This document shows, piece by piece, positions 63,799 through 64,000 of a DNA stretch of 64,000 nt. The notes below the pieces were generated by a model, which worked only from the letters and a program-made list of their open reading frames with translations, ran no database searches and was not told where the DNA came from. Both the position numbers and the translations under genes were made by a program. Numbering within the stretch: the first letter of the stretch is position 1; every line of letters begins with the position of its first letter. The stretch is from the NCBI RefSeq assembly GCF_041107455.1, contig NZ_JBGBPY010000001.1, forward strand, positions 496,001 to 560,000, in the 5' to 3' direction. Origin of the DNA: Rhodanobacter humi (GTDB taxonomy: Bacteria; Pseudomonadota; Gammaproteobacteria; Xanthomonadales; Rhodanobacteraceae).

Positions 63799-64000
63799 CA
63801 GCAAGCGTCAGGGACGATGCGGGCGCAGTGGGGGCCTGCCGAGTGGACGGGCCGGCGAGGCGTCCCGTCCTTGCCTCGACCCATGCGCGGCTGGGCCACC
63901 AGCCACGCACGAACCGGGCAGCACTCGATGCAGCGACTGCGGATTTGCAAGCGCCCTGCCTTGCGCGCCATCGCCACCGCGAACTATCCCCCCAAAGGGC
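63799..64000. other. Right-edge sequence without a supported gene
   Basis: No reading frame here has both a plausible start and recognisable sequence. A gene could begin beyond the window. Confidence 0.4.

Noticed and set aside
1..64000. CRISPR arrays, rRNA genes, riboswitches
   Set aside because: I saw no regularly spaced repeats of 25-40 bases, no rRNA sequence and no recognisable riboswitch core.

Overview
The window is a high-GC gammaproteobacterial chromosome segment carrying a lower-GC mobile element at its left edge. I infer a Rhodanobacteraceae/Xanthomonadales-type host (Rhodanobacter, Dyella or Luteibacter-like). The basis is the very high third-position GC, a TonB-dependent receptor of the Xanthomonas-Caulobacter type, the scattered inverted repeats typical of this order, and a gene set rich in periplasmic peptidases and glycosidases. 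All assignments come from reading motifs; no database search was run.

Bases 1 to about 5706 are foreign in character. They hold a large unrecognised protein that runs off the left edge, two small translationally coupled hypothetical genes, a solitary type IV prepilin, a small membrane protein, an H-NS-like protein with a histone-H1-like tail, and a helix-turn-helix protein. The region ends exactly in the anticodon loop of a tRNA-Arg(CCT) gene, of which only the 5' half remains (5705-5743, minus). This looks like one end of an integrated element. The other end, its integrase and the tRNA 3' half must lie outside the window.

From 5858 onward the genes are ordinary host genes. 5.8-14 kb: aldehyde dehydrogenase, SDR, methyltransferase, the overlapping pyrD-murB pair and poxB. 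14-24 kb: an Fsr-like efflux pump divergent from an AraC regulator, ppk1, an FMN reductase, an Ivy-type lysozyme inhibitor, a gene broken by a 264-bp MITE-like insertion, and a bactofilin with a zinc-ribbon partner. 24-45 kb: an esterase, an AraC/VOC/DUF1801 cluster, M28, M23 and M24 peptidases, pyrC, a ClC channel, trxC, a D-amino-acid PLP enzyme, a PNGase A homologue, a GlxA-type regulator, an amidohydrolase and a FrnE-type DsbA protein.

The region 44.6-54.2 kb reads as one carbohydrate-uptake locus. A LacI regulator and an SLC45-like permease face a TonB-dependent receptor, a putative six-hairpin glycosidase and a GH3 beta-glucosidase. Between them is a promoter whose -35 box overlaps one of two LacI-type palindromes. 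The likely logic is uptake of a gluco-oligosaccharide across the outer membrane, periplasmic cleavage, import by the permease, and repression by LacI until an inducer arrives.

The right end holds a RibD/DHFR-like protein, gluconokinase, an alpha/beta hydrolase, the msrB-msrA pair, an MtfA-like peptidase, an NAD-binding protein, a proline-rich membrane protein, a polytopic membrane protein and a TPR lipoprotein. Several families of short inverted repeats lie between genes, mostly at convergent ends.
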